Origin: Clitopilus passeckerianus
Taxonomy: Eukaryota > Basidiomycota > Agaricomycetes > Agaricales > Entolomataceae
Direction of reading: 5' to 3'
Length of the DNA stretch: 64,000 bases
NCBI GenBank assembly: GCA_944990035.1
Contig: CALYLX010000066.1
Location: 1,054,001 to 1,118,000, forward strand
Position 1 is the first letter of the stretch. Every line of letters starts with the position of its first letter. Below, one piece after another: positions 1-11,347 of the stretch. The notes under the pieces are model-generated. The model did not search any database. It saw only the letters and a list, made by a program, of their open reading frames with translations, and was not told the origin of the DNA. The position numbers and the translations under genes are program-made.

Positions 1-308
1 GTACGAAAAAGGATTCCTTTACACCTATGGGCGCTTACACGGCCACGTGACCACATCTAAAGGAATTTTTGACGCGTCGCTTCAATTCCCTGATTGCTTG
101 TCTGTCCAGCACTTCAAGTTGCATGCGCGCCATGTCCCCTTTTTATGCACAAGCACCCGGATATTACCCTGTCTGCGGTACCGACTCCTGAGAGAACGCT
201 TGGCCTGACTCACAAGATGACTTGCCAGCACCACAACCCCGGATAGCCCAGCACTTATAAACCAGCTCCATGAAGCTCTTGGCCTCAACTATTAGCTCGA
301 TAGCAGAC
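1..308. other. Intergenic, upstream of epoxide hydrolase 1
   Basis: No gene is recognisable. The only clear element is a TATA-like TTATAAA at 255-261, about 48 nt before the preferred start codon of the first epoxide hydrolase. Confidence 0.5.
255..261 (+). promoter_or_regulatory. TATA-like box of epoxide hydrolase 1
   Basis: TTATAAA lies 48 nt upstream of the ATG at 309. The tandem paralogue has TTATAAG at nearly the same distance from its own ATG, which supports both the element and the choice of start codon. Confidence 0.45.
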
Positions 309-1840
309 ATGTCTACTGACTTCTCTCGAATTCCCCCATCCGTTAAGCTCCAACCTCAGCCCTTTGAAGTCAAAATCGAGGATGCCGCGTTGGATGACCT
401 GAGGGTTCTCCTAAGGCAAGCAAAACTCCCCAAGGACACCTTCGAGAATAACACGGAGGACGGTACCTTTGGCGTATCCAAAGGTTGGATTGAGGACACG
501 ATAGAGTACTGGAGAGATCACTTTGATTGGTATGTGATTATCAGGGTCCGCCTTTTCCCCTTCGACCAGGACTAAACTAGTCTATCAGGCGGAAGCAAGA
601 GGAAAGAATCAATTCCTTTCCGCATTTTAAAGCCCCTGTTGAGGATGAAGATGGCACTGTATATAACGTCCATTTCGTCGCCCTGTTCTCCGTGAAACAC
701 GATGCTTTACCTATCATCTTTTTACATGGGTGGCCTGGTAGCTTCCTCGAGTTTCTTGGACTCCTTGATCTCCTTCGGAATAAATACACGCCAGAAACGC
801 TGCCCTACCATATCATTGTCCCCTCGCTCCCTGGTTTTACGTTCTCTGCCCTTCCTATTCTGACGAGAGGCTTTCGCGTGGCAGATGCCGCACGGATCAT
901 TCACCGTTTGGTGGTTGGCCTAGGATTCACTCGCTATATCACCCAAGGGGGCGATATCGGGAGTCGGGTAGCGAGAATCATGGGTGCGACATACCCAGAA
1001 TGTAAAGGTGGGCAGTTCTTTCCAATTTCTCTCTGCTCCGACTGACTGGGTTTCATTGCAGCTGTTCATCGTGAGTATCTCAAGGAGCATTCTCGACTAT
1101 TGAGGCCTACTAACACCACGAAACAGTGAACTTTGTCGTTCTCTCACAGCCAGAAGGCTACGATGAGTCAAAACTTTCCGATGTAGAGAGATCCGGCCTC
1201 ACTCGAGGCAACGAATTCTTGACGACGGGTTTGGCTTACGCATGGATGCACGGAACCCGACCCTCAACAATCGGGACCGTCCTCTCCAGCAGTCCAATTG
1301 CCCTCTTGGCATGGTAGGCTTTGTAGAGACCCGTGTAACCTCCTCATGCTCATTGGAGTTCTAGGATCGGCGAGAAGTTCGTAGCTTGGTCCGACGAGAC
1401 ACCCTCACTCGACTTGATCCTTGAATCTATCACTCTGTATTGGCTTACGAACACCTTCCCGAGCAGCATATGGAACTACAGGGAGGCAAGTGGCGTTGAC
1501 TTGGCGGGATGTTCTATCAAGCTGATTATCCGGATCGTGTCATAGACAAACATGCCAGGTGTCATTTTGGTACATCGTGACCCTCGATATCATATCAAGA
1601 CCTATCTTGGCTTCTCCTACTTCCCTAAAGAAATCACGCCAGCGCCGAAGGATTGGATTGCGACCACGGGGAATCTTGTGCATTTCCGTGAGCATGATAA
1701 AGTAAGCTATATGTTCCCTGCGCATCGTGGATGAAATCTAACAAGACCGACAGGGAGGTCACTTTGCAGCTCTAGAACGACCAGCGGACTTATTGAATGA
1801 CGTCGAGAGCTTCGTTAATGCGATCCGTAGCGGACTCTGA
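309..1840 (+). CDS. EHN-type epoxide hydrolase, paralogue 1
   Basis: Alpha/beta-hydrolase predicted to open epoxides to vicinal diols, of the microsomal/juvenile-hormone epoxide hydrolase type with an N-terminal EHN domain (about residues 1-110). Visible motifs are HGWPGS (oxyanion-hole loop), QGGDIGS (nucleophilic Asp) and GGHFAALERP (catalytic His), in the usual order. No stops or frameshifts remain after removing about seven short GT-AG introns (for example 531-588 and 1004-1061). One exon is only 9 nt (1062-1070). The ATG at 309 is preferred over one at 270 because it aligns with the start of paralogue 2 and sits behind a TATA-like box. The stop is at 1838-1840. It is in tandem with paralogue 2, 341 nt downstream. 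Substrate unknown; a detoxification or secondary-metabolite role is inferred. Confidence 0.85.
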
Positions 1841-2181
1841 TCATGTCATATCTACCTTCTAATCGCCCTCGCAATGCCGGCTTTTCCAACCGAATAAACT
1901 CGAGGCAGAAACGCGTATGGAATCTAACTTCCAATGGAATGGATTCATTGGAGTGGTTTGGATAGTTTCACGGCTAATCCTTCCCACCGTCGTGTCCACA
2001 TGACTCACTTAGAGTCACATTCGGGTCTGGTGGGCGATTGAATGGATAACAGATCCGAGCCGCCGCAGTACGGTCCCGAATATGAAGGCCATCGTACCAA
2101 GAAAGGACTGATGGGATGCGTCTCGAAAGCTTATAAGCCTCGATCGCGTCCTTCGTTTCCCAACAACTTGTAAGAACAAAG
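1841..2181. other. Intergenic between tandem epoxide hydrolases
   Basis: It contains the presumed 3' end of paralogue 1 and the promoter of paralogue 2, with a TATA-like TTATAAG at 2131-2137. No coding signal is seen. Confidence 0.5.
2131..2137 (+). promoter_or_regulatory. TATA-like box of epoxide hydrolase 2
   Basis: TTATAAG lies about 45 nt upstream of the ATG at 2182, matching the spacing seen for paralogue 1. Confidence 0.45.
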
Positions 2182-3704
2182 ATGTCCGATTACTCTAAAG
2201 TACCTGTGTCTGCTACCCTCAAGCCAACTCCCTTCGAAGTCAAGATCGATGATGCCACTTTGAATGAGTTGAAGACACTCCTCACGGATGCCAAGATTCC
2301 TAAAGATACGTATGAAAACAATACTGAAGATGGCACTTTCGGCGTGTCGAAGGGATGGGTTGAAGATACCGTCTATTACTGGGCTGAACAATTCGATTGG
2401 TGAATTTATAAGTTCAATTTGTTCATGATCTATACGATCTCATCTGTGTCGCCATCCAGGCGCAAACGCGAAGAGAAGATCAACTCTTTCCCTCACTTCA
2501 CGGCCCCCATCAAGGACGACGATGGTACTGTCTACGACATCCACTTCGTCGCGTTATTCTCCCAGAAGGCTGATGCTTTGCCCGTTCTTTTCTTCCACGG
2601 ATGGCCTGGCAGTTTCCTCGAGTTCCTCCCCCTCTTGGATTTGCTTCGCACTAAGTACACTCCTGAAACCCTGCCTTACCACGTTATCGTACCTTCCATC
2701 CCTGGCTTCACCTATTCTGAGCTGCCGGTACTTGAGAGAGACTTCAGTTTAAAGGATGTTGCCCGTCTTTTCAATTCACTCGTTTTGGGTCTAGGCTTTG
2801 AGCGCTATGTCGTTCAAGGAGGTGATCTTGGAAGCGGAGTGGCCACACTCATCGGATCAACATATCCCGCCTGCAAAGGTATGTGTATTACAACGGAATA
2901 TCGCCATGACTCATTGAGGATATTTTCTAGCTGTTCATCGTGAGTATATTTTATTCGCTGCTAGAAAAAGACTAAACACACTCTTCGCAGTCAATTGTTC
3001 TTTCACTCCGCCGCCCGAAGGGTTTGATTTCAATACCCTCACGGACAAACAGAAGGCAGGACTCGCACGTGGTCAAGAATTCCAGAAAACGGGAATGGCT
3101 TATGCGCTCATGCATGCAACTCGACCTTCGACTATTGGCGTCGTGCTCTCGTCCAGTCCTGTTGCATTATTGGCATGGTGAGCCTCTGTACATCTCGATT
3201 AACCTGACCATCTGACGTTCCCTTACAAAGGGTTGGTGAGAAGTTCGTTTCTTGGTCTGACGAGACGCCTTCCCTGGATGCTATCCTGGAGTCCATCACA
3301 CTTTACTGGGCAACGAATACCTACCCTAGCAGCATCTATGCCTACCGAGAGGTGAGTCATCATTCTTTTGGAGCGTATGAAATGACCGACGTGATTTAGT
3401 GGCTCTTGAAACCCCGTGTTCCTCAAATTGCAGCGGACGGCAAGCCTGAGATGTATATTCGCACCTACTTAGGCTACTCCAATTTCCCGAAGGAACTTGG
3501 GCCTCAGCCCAAGGAGTGGATCGAGAGGAATGGAAATCTCGTCTCGTACGTGGATCATGACAAGGTAACACCCAAGACGATGTCCTTACATACCGGAGAA
3601 TCTTACATTTTATTCAGGGCGGACACTTTGCTGCTCTTGAAGAGCCCGAGCAGCTTCTTAAGGACGTCGAAGAATTCATTTCTATCATCCGCGAAAAGAT
3701 CTGA
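2182..3704 (+). CDS. EHN-type epoxide hydrolase, paralogue 2
   Basis: Same family and exon layout as paralogue 1: EHN domain in the first exon (2182-2400), then HGWPGS, the nucleophile motif QGGDLGS, and the catalytic His in GGHFAALEEP in the last exon. The nucleophile loop differs slightly from the QGGDIGS of the other two copies. The 9-nt exon is at 2931-2939. The last exon ends at TGA 3702-3704. The frame is intact through all junctions, so this looks functional. Its stop is only 67 nt from the stop of the P450 on the opposite strand, so their 3' UTRs must overlap or nearly abut. It probably arose by local duplication. Confidence 0.85.
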
Positions 3705-3771
3705 GACAATGAAAGTCAGGTATCTACTGTTAAATAGTTGTGTACGAATTAAAATCTAGCCTTGTTCCGAA

Positions 3772-5919
3772 TCATGTTGGTCGAGAGCGACGACTGAGGT
3801 TAACCATCATCTTGAGGGGCTTGTGCATGAACCCCTCCGTACTCTCTAGCTCTTGCGATTCCAGAGCAATGTTATAGCGTATAAAAACGGTCGCTAGAAT
3901 TAGCCGTAGCTCCATATACGCGAGGCTAGGTGATTGTCAGTATGACGCGTTTGCTTTGTGATAAACGTTAAATAGACTTGCTTCCGGCCTAACTGCAAAG
4001 AACGGAAATTTGAGATTATAATCACGGCAAACAGAATAAAGGCCCGACATACGCATGCGCGAGGTCCCTTGCCGAATGTCATCAGGTACTGACGGAGATC
4101 ATCATTATCGAGCCACCGTTCAGGTTTGTAGTTCTCGGGATCACCCCAAATCGTCTGTAGAACGATGGAATCAGGGGTGTCAGATGATTCGTCGTGTGTT
4201 TTCCAGCCAGATGGAGGGCTTACCGGATCGTGCTGGATCGTGAATGCCGGTACGGACATTTCGGTCTTTGTCTGTTTCAGCTTTCCCGAACTGATTAGGA
4301 GCGTAGATCATCTCACCCCTTCCGGAAAGCATCTTCCAAGGCAGTAAGCGCCGCCAATAGGGACCTCTCGGTGGAGACCTATGGCCGTGGTAGCATACAC
4401 GCGCAGGCTGGATAAATAAGAAGACATTGAGTGGAGAATGCAATACGGAAGAGGGAGCTTTTCTTACCCTTCTTTGATCACAGCGGCTAGATAGGCAAGA
4501 TCTTTCACTTGATCCCAACTCGGCATGTCGCAACCTACTAGTCCATCAAGTTCAGCCATGAGTTTCTCGTAGACACATGGGTGCGTCATGACCAGGTGAA
4601 TGATTCCTATACACGAGTTTGACGTTGTATCAGACCCTGCAATACTACATGTGAAATAAGCCACCTGTATGAAACGATAAGGGTGAACACATACAGAAGT
4701 GTAACAGCCTCAGCGGTCAGCTCATCAATTTGAGAGGAAGATAAGCCGGTGCCCACGTTCTCAGTGGTCCGGGCTTGAATTAGCCGCTCTAGAAGATCAT
4801 CACGGTCTATGCTCGATGATAGCCTCTTCTTCACCCTACGACGAGCAAGATCAGTGAGGCCTGTAGAAGATCTACGCCCCCGAATGAAGAACGGGTCTGG
4901 AATGATCTTTGAAAGCGTTTTGATCCAAGGATGTATGCCTATCACGGCCGCTAGGTGTTCTCGCTATCCAGAGTTAGTTCGTGGATTTATGTTTTCTCTG
5001 TCGAAAACATACCTCGTCCACCAAGGCTATCGCATGTTCCTCCTTGATCTTGCCGTCGGTTGTTTCGACAGGAACTAAATCAGAGCCCTAAGAACCAAGG
5101 GTCAACGGCCGTCCAGAGGAATGGTTAGTTATGGACGAACCTGCTTGACCATCCCGATCGCTTCTCCAAAGGCAAGCTCCGATAGGATGTCGAAAGTCAG
5201 ATAGTTAAACCATAAAAGTGCATCCACGCATTTCCCGGATTCACAAATGACATCGAGTTGATGGACGAAGTCAGCGAGGGTGTGATGGATGTATTGAGTA
5301 AATGATGTCAAAGAGTTTGCTGAGAATGCACGGGAGACGAGACGTCGTTTCTGTGCATGATCCTCTCGGTCAGTTGTTGAGAAGACAGATGGCTTTTCGC
5401 CAATAAAAGCATGGTAGAATTGAGATTTGCTGAATGCCCCAACTCCTTGCCCGTAAACAATTGGTAGAGCGTCTTTATGTGCAACTGATACATGGTTTGG
5501 TGCAATTCGGACGAAAGGGCCATATTTCTGACATGATGCATCCCTGTTTTAGTTTGAGATGGCCGCAGAAGAAGGGGTGTACAGACCTTATGAAGAGCAT
5601 CAACAGCTAGATATCTCCGACCTATCCGTGCTTGATACGCCAACCAGAAAGGGGTCCACCGAGCAAGAAAGGGGCCAGGGATGTCGCCTAGAGAGTCCAC
5701 TTTTATTCTGAAGTGGACTGACACTACAAAAAGCAGAAGAGAAAGGAGGTACACAATAACGCTATTGAAGTAAACTGTCAGTTCAACGGATCATATAAGA
5801 GCCTGGAGTACCCACGTTCGAAGGTTCATCAGACCAGCCACAATGACCTGTTCCGCGAGTCCGTTAGAGGAGTCAAGTCCCGTCAGGAATGTCGCCATAA
5901 CGGATTGAGTGGAGTTCAT
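3772..5919 (-). CDS. Cytochrome P450 monooxygenase
   Basis: Heme-thiolate monooxygenase, probably ER-anchored: a hydrophobic segment (YLLSLLLFVV) precedes the proline-rich hinge IPGPFLARW. The conserved landmarks are present in order: I-helix AGSDTTSN, K-helix ExxR as E-G-L-R, the meander YKPERW, and the heme loop FGKGPRAC-LGRN with the thiolate Cys. The start at 5919 gives about 35 residues before the membrane segment. All exons join in frame through about ten introns to TGA at 3774-3772. Two features are odd: the heme loop is split by an 11-nt exon (3982-3992), and the intron after it (3981-3926) uses a GC donor (GCAAGT). The overall pattern resembles the benzoate/pisatin-type fungal P450s, but I do not assign a CYP family. 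It converges on epoxide hydrolase 2. Confidence 0.85.
3926..3981 (-). other. GC-AG intron in the P450 heme-loop region
   Basis: Read on the minus strand, the exon ends CGGAA, followed by GCAAGT, and the intron closes with CACCTAG. Removing these 56 nt gives CGG-AAC-CTC-GCG (R-N-L-A), the expected sequence after the heme Cys. No GT donor in the vicinity restores this frame. Confidence 0.7.
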
Positions 5920-7539
5920 CGTGAGGGCCTGCATGGGAAGAGGCACCAACCGAGAAAAGAGCGAGTGGTTTTGGTCCTACCATTGCTATTGCAAATGGAT
6001 TATATCTTGGTCTGACATTCTCCCATACGCAAGGGGTTACGAAAACGGGTAGACATACTTTTAGGGAGTCAGATTAACAGGCACGATACATTGATGAACA
6101 CCAGACGATCTCCGGTTATCATGAAGGGCCAGTCTCGTGGACAAGGGTCCGCTGCGTGAGACTTCGCGGTGTGGTTCTTTCAATTCATGACGTTCGCCCA
6201 GCCCATAGCTAAGAAAAGCCACTACTCGGAAATTCGGACCCAGTAGACGACAGGAGCTGCGCCACTTCGCAGGGTTGAACTCACGGAGTCGTTCTTAACT
6301 CCCTGTAAATAACGATGTTGGGGATAGGGTGTCCTAAATAGTGGTAAAGATCATCACTGAGTGTAGAACCGCGCACATGGTATAACAGTGATTCTTCCCG
6401 GAGTACATCTCGTCTTTAGAGATAGACCCACATTGACACTCAACTGATCACGATCAGAAGTCCTCTTCCAAAACGGGGCAAGCCACTTCGGTTTTGCTAT
6501 CCTATCATGATATAAGTGATTATCAACGAGCTAAGCAATGTTAGAAGCTCACCACACTTGCAGAAAAGAAGAGGCGATCCACACATACATTCAATTCGGA
6601 CACTGCCGAACCTCCTATAAGATGAAATGGCGCATCTGATAATAGGTGACCATGCTCCCCTCCACGAGTAACCACGAGTGGGAAACTGGTGCATCAGGAC
6701 ACCACGCAGGAGCACCATAGGTGTTAGGCTACTTTATTCACGCGTGAAGTCAATAGGTTATCTGGAGCGAATAACACGGCTGTCAAGTGACGGGGCGGAG
6801 ATGACAGGTCTGGTGAATTTCCGACATATCAGCCTGCCCGAAGGGTCTGAGCTCATAGCCGAATTCTTTGTTCTTCCGATGAGTCCGATCCGGAATGACT
6901 TCAATTCTATTAGAACCTGCTGGTGAGGAGTTTATGGGCACCGTCAGCGGCGGCTGAGAATCCAGACGACCAAGACAAAACTTGGAAGAGTTCAAAGCAA
7001 GTTCAAAGGCTAGCTTCACATCGACATTTGTCGGTAAACTTTCGGAGGGAAATTCAGCAGACAGGCCTCTCTAGACAAAGCAAAACTGCAAAAGTGGGGT
7101 CGCTCAGGCCTGAAGGCTCCCTGGCAGGTTGATCATGACTGAGCTGGAACGACGAAAGCGAGAACCGCATCAGGATTCAGGATTTTGATTTGGCTTTATT
7201 TGACTCTGATTGAGCTTATAGCCATTCGCAAGCAAAGAATCCCTCCCGATTGATTTCCAGTTGATCAGTCGGCCTCAATCTCGCAACGGGGGCAATAGCA
7301 ACGAACAAGCTGTGCTCGTAGGGACTTCTCATTGAATCCAAGTTTTGGAAAGCGTACGTGTGTATCTTCACATGAGTTTCTAGCTTCTAATGGTATAGTC
7401 CCGGTGAATCGTGTCAATCACAGGCAACATCAAAAGTAAATACTCGGTGAAACTGTACTACTTGTGTCAAGAACAATTCAGAACAGTCCATATACCTAAC
7501 TGTACGAAAGGGCGATCAGGACACCAGATCTACGCAGAC
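5920..7539. other. Gene-free stretch between P450 and P450 relic
   Basis: The open frames here are short, overlap on both strands and show no family motif. I see no transposon ends or tandem repeats. The stretch contains the P450 promoter and otherwise nothing that I can identify. Confidence 0.4.
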
Positions 7540-8300
7540 CTACATCTCCCTTGAGCTAAATTGTAAGTCCAGATCACGAGGAATGCTCAGGCCAAAAGCA
7601 CCAAACTCGTTTCGCAAATCCTCGGCATGAGGGCTACCCAGTGGAAGGGACCACTCATACCGTAAGGTCAGCATGGATAGTAGGGTTCGTTGCTACAAAA
7701 AAGCATATCAGCATCATGCACGTCCAACATTCATGATTTCATGATTAAAGCATGCGTACCTCATACAATAAAAACTGACGAGCCACGCACTGCTTAGGCC
7801 CGATACCAAACGGGGTGTTGGCAGCCGGTTTATGACAAACGTTCAAGAATCTATCCGGGTCGAACGTTGAAGGGTTGCTCCAGTGCAGCAGCGTGTTTCG
7901 TTGAACGGCATGCACGTTTGGAATGATGGAAGTCCTTGGTGGAATATGATACTTTCCGAGAGAGATGGGAGGGTTAATGCGGAGAGCTTCTTTGATACAG
8001 GCCGTTTGGTAAGGGAGGTTGGAGAGATCTTGAAGCGTCGGTTCGGATCGACATTGTAAAACACGAAGGACTTCGTCTCTAGCTTTTGATTGAATACAAG
8101 GATTCTTTACCAAGTGATACACGACGGTTTAAAGCGAGCCGGAAGTAGTGTCCTATGAAATAATCGGCCATGAGGTACGTGAGGCTAGAGAGAAGCGTGA
8201 TAGTTACATGCCCCGCAAGGAACAGAATAGCCAAGTTAGACGGCAGCTCCCCGTTTTACTTCGTAGAGTCTTCCAGAAGATAGCTCTGGTACTGCGAGGA
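7540..8300 (-). pseudogene. Cytochrome P450 relic (C-terminal half)
   Basis: Reading leftward, the region encodes an I-helix (FLAG-H-DTTSGSL, after removal of a short intron), a K-helix E-A-L-R, the heme loop FGIGPKQC and a C-terminal exon ending at TAG 7542-7540, so the order is that of a P450. Two in-frame TAA codons break it. One comes directly after the I-helix DTTSGSL at about 8131. The other lies upstream, just before NGELPSNLAIL at about 8250. No splice arrangement that I can see skips either. No N-terminal half is recognisable upstream, so the copy is also truncated. The heme loop has Lys where the family usually has Arg. It is not a recent copy of the neighbouring complete P450. Confidence 0.75.
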
Positions 8301-9308
8301 AATAATCAAGAAAAGCAGCTACGAGTCCTACAAACGATGAAGAAGCTTGGGTTAAAACGTTCGGTGACACAGCTGCATGCAAACGCGTTAAATACCCTGT
8401 GGTCGGCTAAGTAGGTTGGGGGCGACATTGTAGTAGAATAGTTATAAGGAAGAAAAGATACTGACCTTTTTATAAAGGAGTCCAAAGTCGAGAGGAGCAC
8501 ACAGCGGAAGCATGAATACTTATCGGGACCCTCGACAGGTTGAATCGTACGATAGAGATTATTGTTGCGGTAGCAGTTTTTGTAAATGTGACTTGGCTCC
8601 ACCTGCTAGTGAGGCCGTGGAATTGGGTAGTTTCGACTCTCGATCGAGTGCTACCTCCGATTGCCACCGAGAGCAACCAGGCAGGAGCCTGAGAGCGGAA
8701 GGAGACAGTCGGAATGCCTTAAATCCTTCAAGTTTCTCGATGCTGCATAGTTCACAGTTGAAGACGAATGCAGACAGTCGCCTATGACTAGTTTCAGTTT
8801 CAGAATGCAAGGGTTTGACACGTCTTCGAGGTATATATAAAGGCTATAGCCTGGGAGACGCCTCTGACGCATTACTCTAGAAGTCACATTTCAGTTGCCT
8901 CGGCCAATGGTGCATTTTTGAGTGAAAAATGTCAAGAGTCCGTGCGATCCTCGTCTGGTGTGCGGCATACGCGGTCGAACGAACTTGAATACAGAGGAAG
9001 AAACCACCTTCTAGGCGTAGCTTCAAGTTGGTGTATTCCTCTCTCCGATAACGAAGGTATCAATGTCTAGTCTTGTTCAAAAATTTCGCTCGAATACTAG
9101 AAAGTTCGTATCAAAACCAAGCGCAAGAGGTCGTAGTGGTCAGGCAGAGAGTTCCGAGCTCCGAACTTGACGCCTCTTTAAGAGACGCGTTATTGCCGTC
9201 TATTTGGCAACAGCCTCCACTCGGCGCCCAGAACGGCAAGATTACGTCATGATAAGATTACTCACGATCCCCTTGCTTGCTCACCAAACTCAAAACGTTG
9301 CATCCACG
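8301..9308. other. Intergenic, probably including the eroded 5' part of the P450 relic
   Basis: Only short overlapping frames are present. A TATATATAAA run sits at 8832-8841 but is 467 nt from the next plus-strand start codon, too far for a normal core promoter of the transporter. It could be a remnant of the relic's own promoter, since it also reads as TTTATATATA on the minus strand. Confidence 0.35.
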
Positions 9309-10398
9309 ATGTCCGAGTCCTCGAACGCTCCTTCCGTTCCTTTGCCAGGCCGCCACAGGGGAGATAGCACTTCAAAATCACAAAGGGCACCTATATGGCC
9401 TATTGATTCGTCAAGGAGCGGTCTTCAAGTCCCCTTGGCTGCAAAATGTTCAAGGACAACTCGCCAAGGTGGCATGTGCTGCAGGGATCTCAAGCACGAT
9501 GAAAGGACATTGATTGACCCAGATATTGTTCGAGATATGTACGTTATATTTGTTAAAAGCTTTGAATTTAGGCGATCCTGACCCTTCAAACAGCGTCATT
9601 GGCCTTTCGGACGGCTTAACAGTCCCCTTCGCACTCACAGCCGGATTATCCTCGCTAGGAGAATCAAAGTTCGTCGTACTCGCTGGCGTGGCCGAACTCT
9701 GCGCGGGCGCAATTTCAATGGGCATTGGAGGCTTCCTCGCATCACAATCAGAGCGTGACCACTACAGATACCTTCGGCAGCAAACTGCTTCTCGGGTGCT
9801 GAGAAGTTGTGATGGCGAGATGGAGAGGGAAGTCGCGGATGTGCTCGGCCCCCTTGGAGTCGATGGTCGAGCTTGCAGTGTTGTTGCGAAGAGTTTGCGG
9901 GATGCGGAAATGGATGAAGGAGACGATGAACTAGGGGACATGCCTGGTGCCCGGGTCATTGACCAAGAGGCAGGTGGATTGAAGTGGAGCAAGGAAGTCG
10001 GCCTGACGGCATTCTTGCTACGATTCGGACAGGGACTGGGTACGTACAGGGATTTTCCTCGAGAGATTTGCGTGGTGACCTGACGTGTGGTTCGGTTTGC
10101 AGAAGAGGTTCCCGACAAAAGAATGTACATTTCAGCATTCACTATCGGAATGGGTTATCTCGTTGGAGGTCTCATTCCGTTGCTACCTTACTTCTTTATT
10201 CCACAAGCACAGGTTGCACTCATCTATTCCGTTGTTGTTACTGGGGTTGTGCTTCTCGTCTTCGGTGCGGTGAAAGCCCACATCACGGGTGCTGGTGTTG
10301 GAACATACTCCTACGTGTGGGGTGCAGTCAGCACATTACTGGTGGGTGGTGTTGCCGCAGGAGCCGCTTTCGGTATCGTCAAAGCACTGGAGACGTAG
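9309..10398 (+). CDS. CCC1/VIT1-family vacuolar iron/manganese transporter
   Basis: Membrane transporter of the CCC1/VIT family, which moves Fe2+ or Mn2+ into the vacuole. The family signature IGLSDGLTVPFALTAGLSS opens the second exon and is followed by AELCAGAISMGIGGFL, both in the first two membrane helices. A cytosolic metal-binding-type loop rich in Glu/Asp comes next (EMEREVADVL, DAEMDEGDDELG). Three more hydrophobic helices follow in the last exon, ending at TAG. Exons are about 9309-9538, 9594-10039 and 10103-10398. Both introns are GT-AG and keep the frame. The start at 9309 gives an N-terminal cytosolic region of about 75 residues with a CC-containing segment. Confidence 0.85.
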
Positions 10399-11347
10399 TA
10401 GTTCTGGATTTAGGATGTGATATAGTCGTATCTAAGACACTGATTTACTATTCCTTCACACATAACACGATTCTGGTGAAGGAAGGAGGAGCATAACAAT
10501 CTATTCAGCGGACCTCTCAAAAGGATCATTGGTAACAATCAGAAAGATTCGGATTGGTGATGCGAATAGATATATTCTAGCAGTCGTAAGGAATGGCGCT
10601 ACTATCGGTGTACCCAGAGGCGCTGACACCGAGACCCCTACTAGCAAAAGCCTCCCACAGCAAGCACTTGTTCTGACCGCCGTATCTGTTCGCATCGGCT
10701 TAAATCCATGCATCACGAGCACCGGGAACTGAGGATTCTGTCAGCGACGAAGGAAGCGACTAAGGGAATGTTGTGGCTTACAGGTGGGGTTGCAAGGTTG
10801 AAGAGCGAGAGCATCAATGAAGAGGTGGAGGAAGGCGGCATTTCCAGCAGTGCTGCTAGGGTTAATTTTGGCACCGGCATCAAAGCCGTATGCGTCAACG
10901 AGGGGGCCTCCTGCGTCCAAAGTTGTCCGTCAAGCGCCTAATCGCTCATCGATTGGGGCAAGAAGTTCGGTGCAAGTTTTGGCCGTTTGAGATGGCTGTG
11001 ACATGCATGTAGGGTGGTTGGGGTCCTCGACAAAGTCGATATCTCCATCGGTCGGCAACATATCTGTACAGCTAAAATACAGCTATGCTGTTAGTCGTGC
11101 CTTTCGCCAACACACACCCTTCCGTGGTTCTCGGTATCCAACCCGATTTCACTTGCGATCATGTTTTCATATTTTTCGGCGAAGAAGCCAGAGAAGGGGC
11201 GCGCAATCCAGGAAACACTTCAATTCACCGCAAAGTAGGTCAAAGTTAGCAGTCTGTCCTTCTCATGATGCTCACCGTTTGGCTACCAGTGATACTCCAA
11301 GAAGGTAGGCTACGCGTCCAGATTGTCTTTCGACTACGTTTAAGAGA
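10399..11347. other. Intergenic between transporter and pseudo-caspase gene
   Basis: No convincing coding sequence is present; short frames occur on both strands without family motifs. The 3' part must contain the promoter of the caspase-domain gene starting at 11348. Confidence 0.4.

Noticed and set aside
8832..8841. TATATATAAA as promoter of the transporter gene
   Set aside because: It lies 467 nt from the start codon, far beyond the 45-75 nt spacing seen at the other genes here.
9984..10496. 170-codon plus-strand frame overlapping the transporter
   Set aside because: It is a shifted-frame shadow of the CCC1/VIT1 membrane helices, rich in Cys/Arg/Ser.
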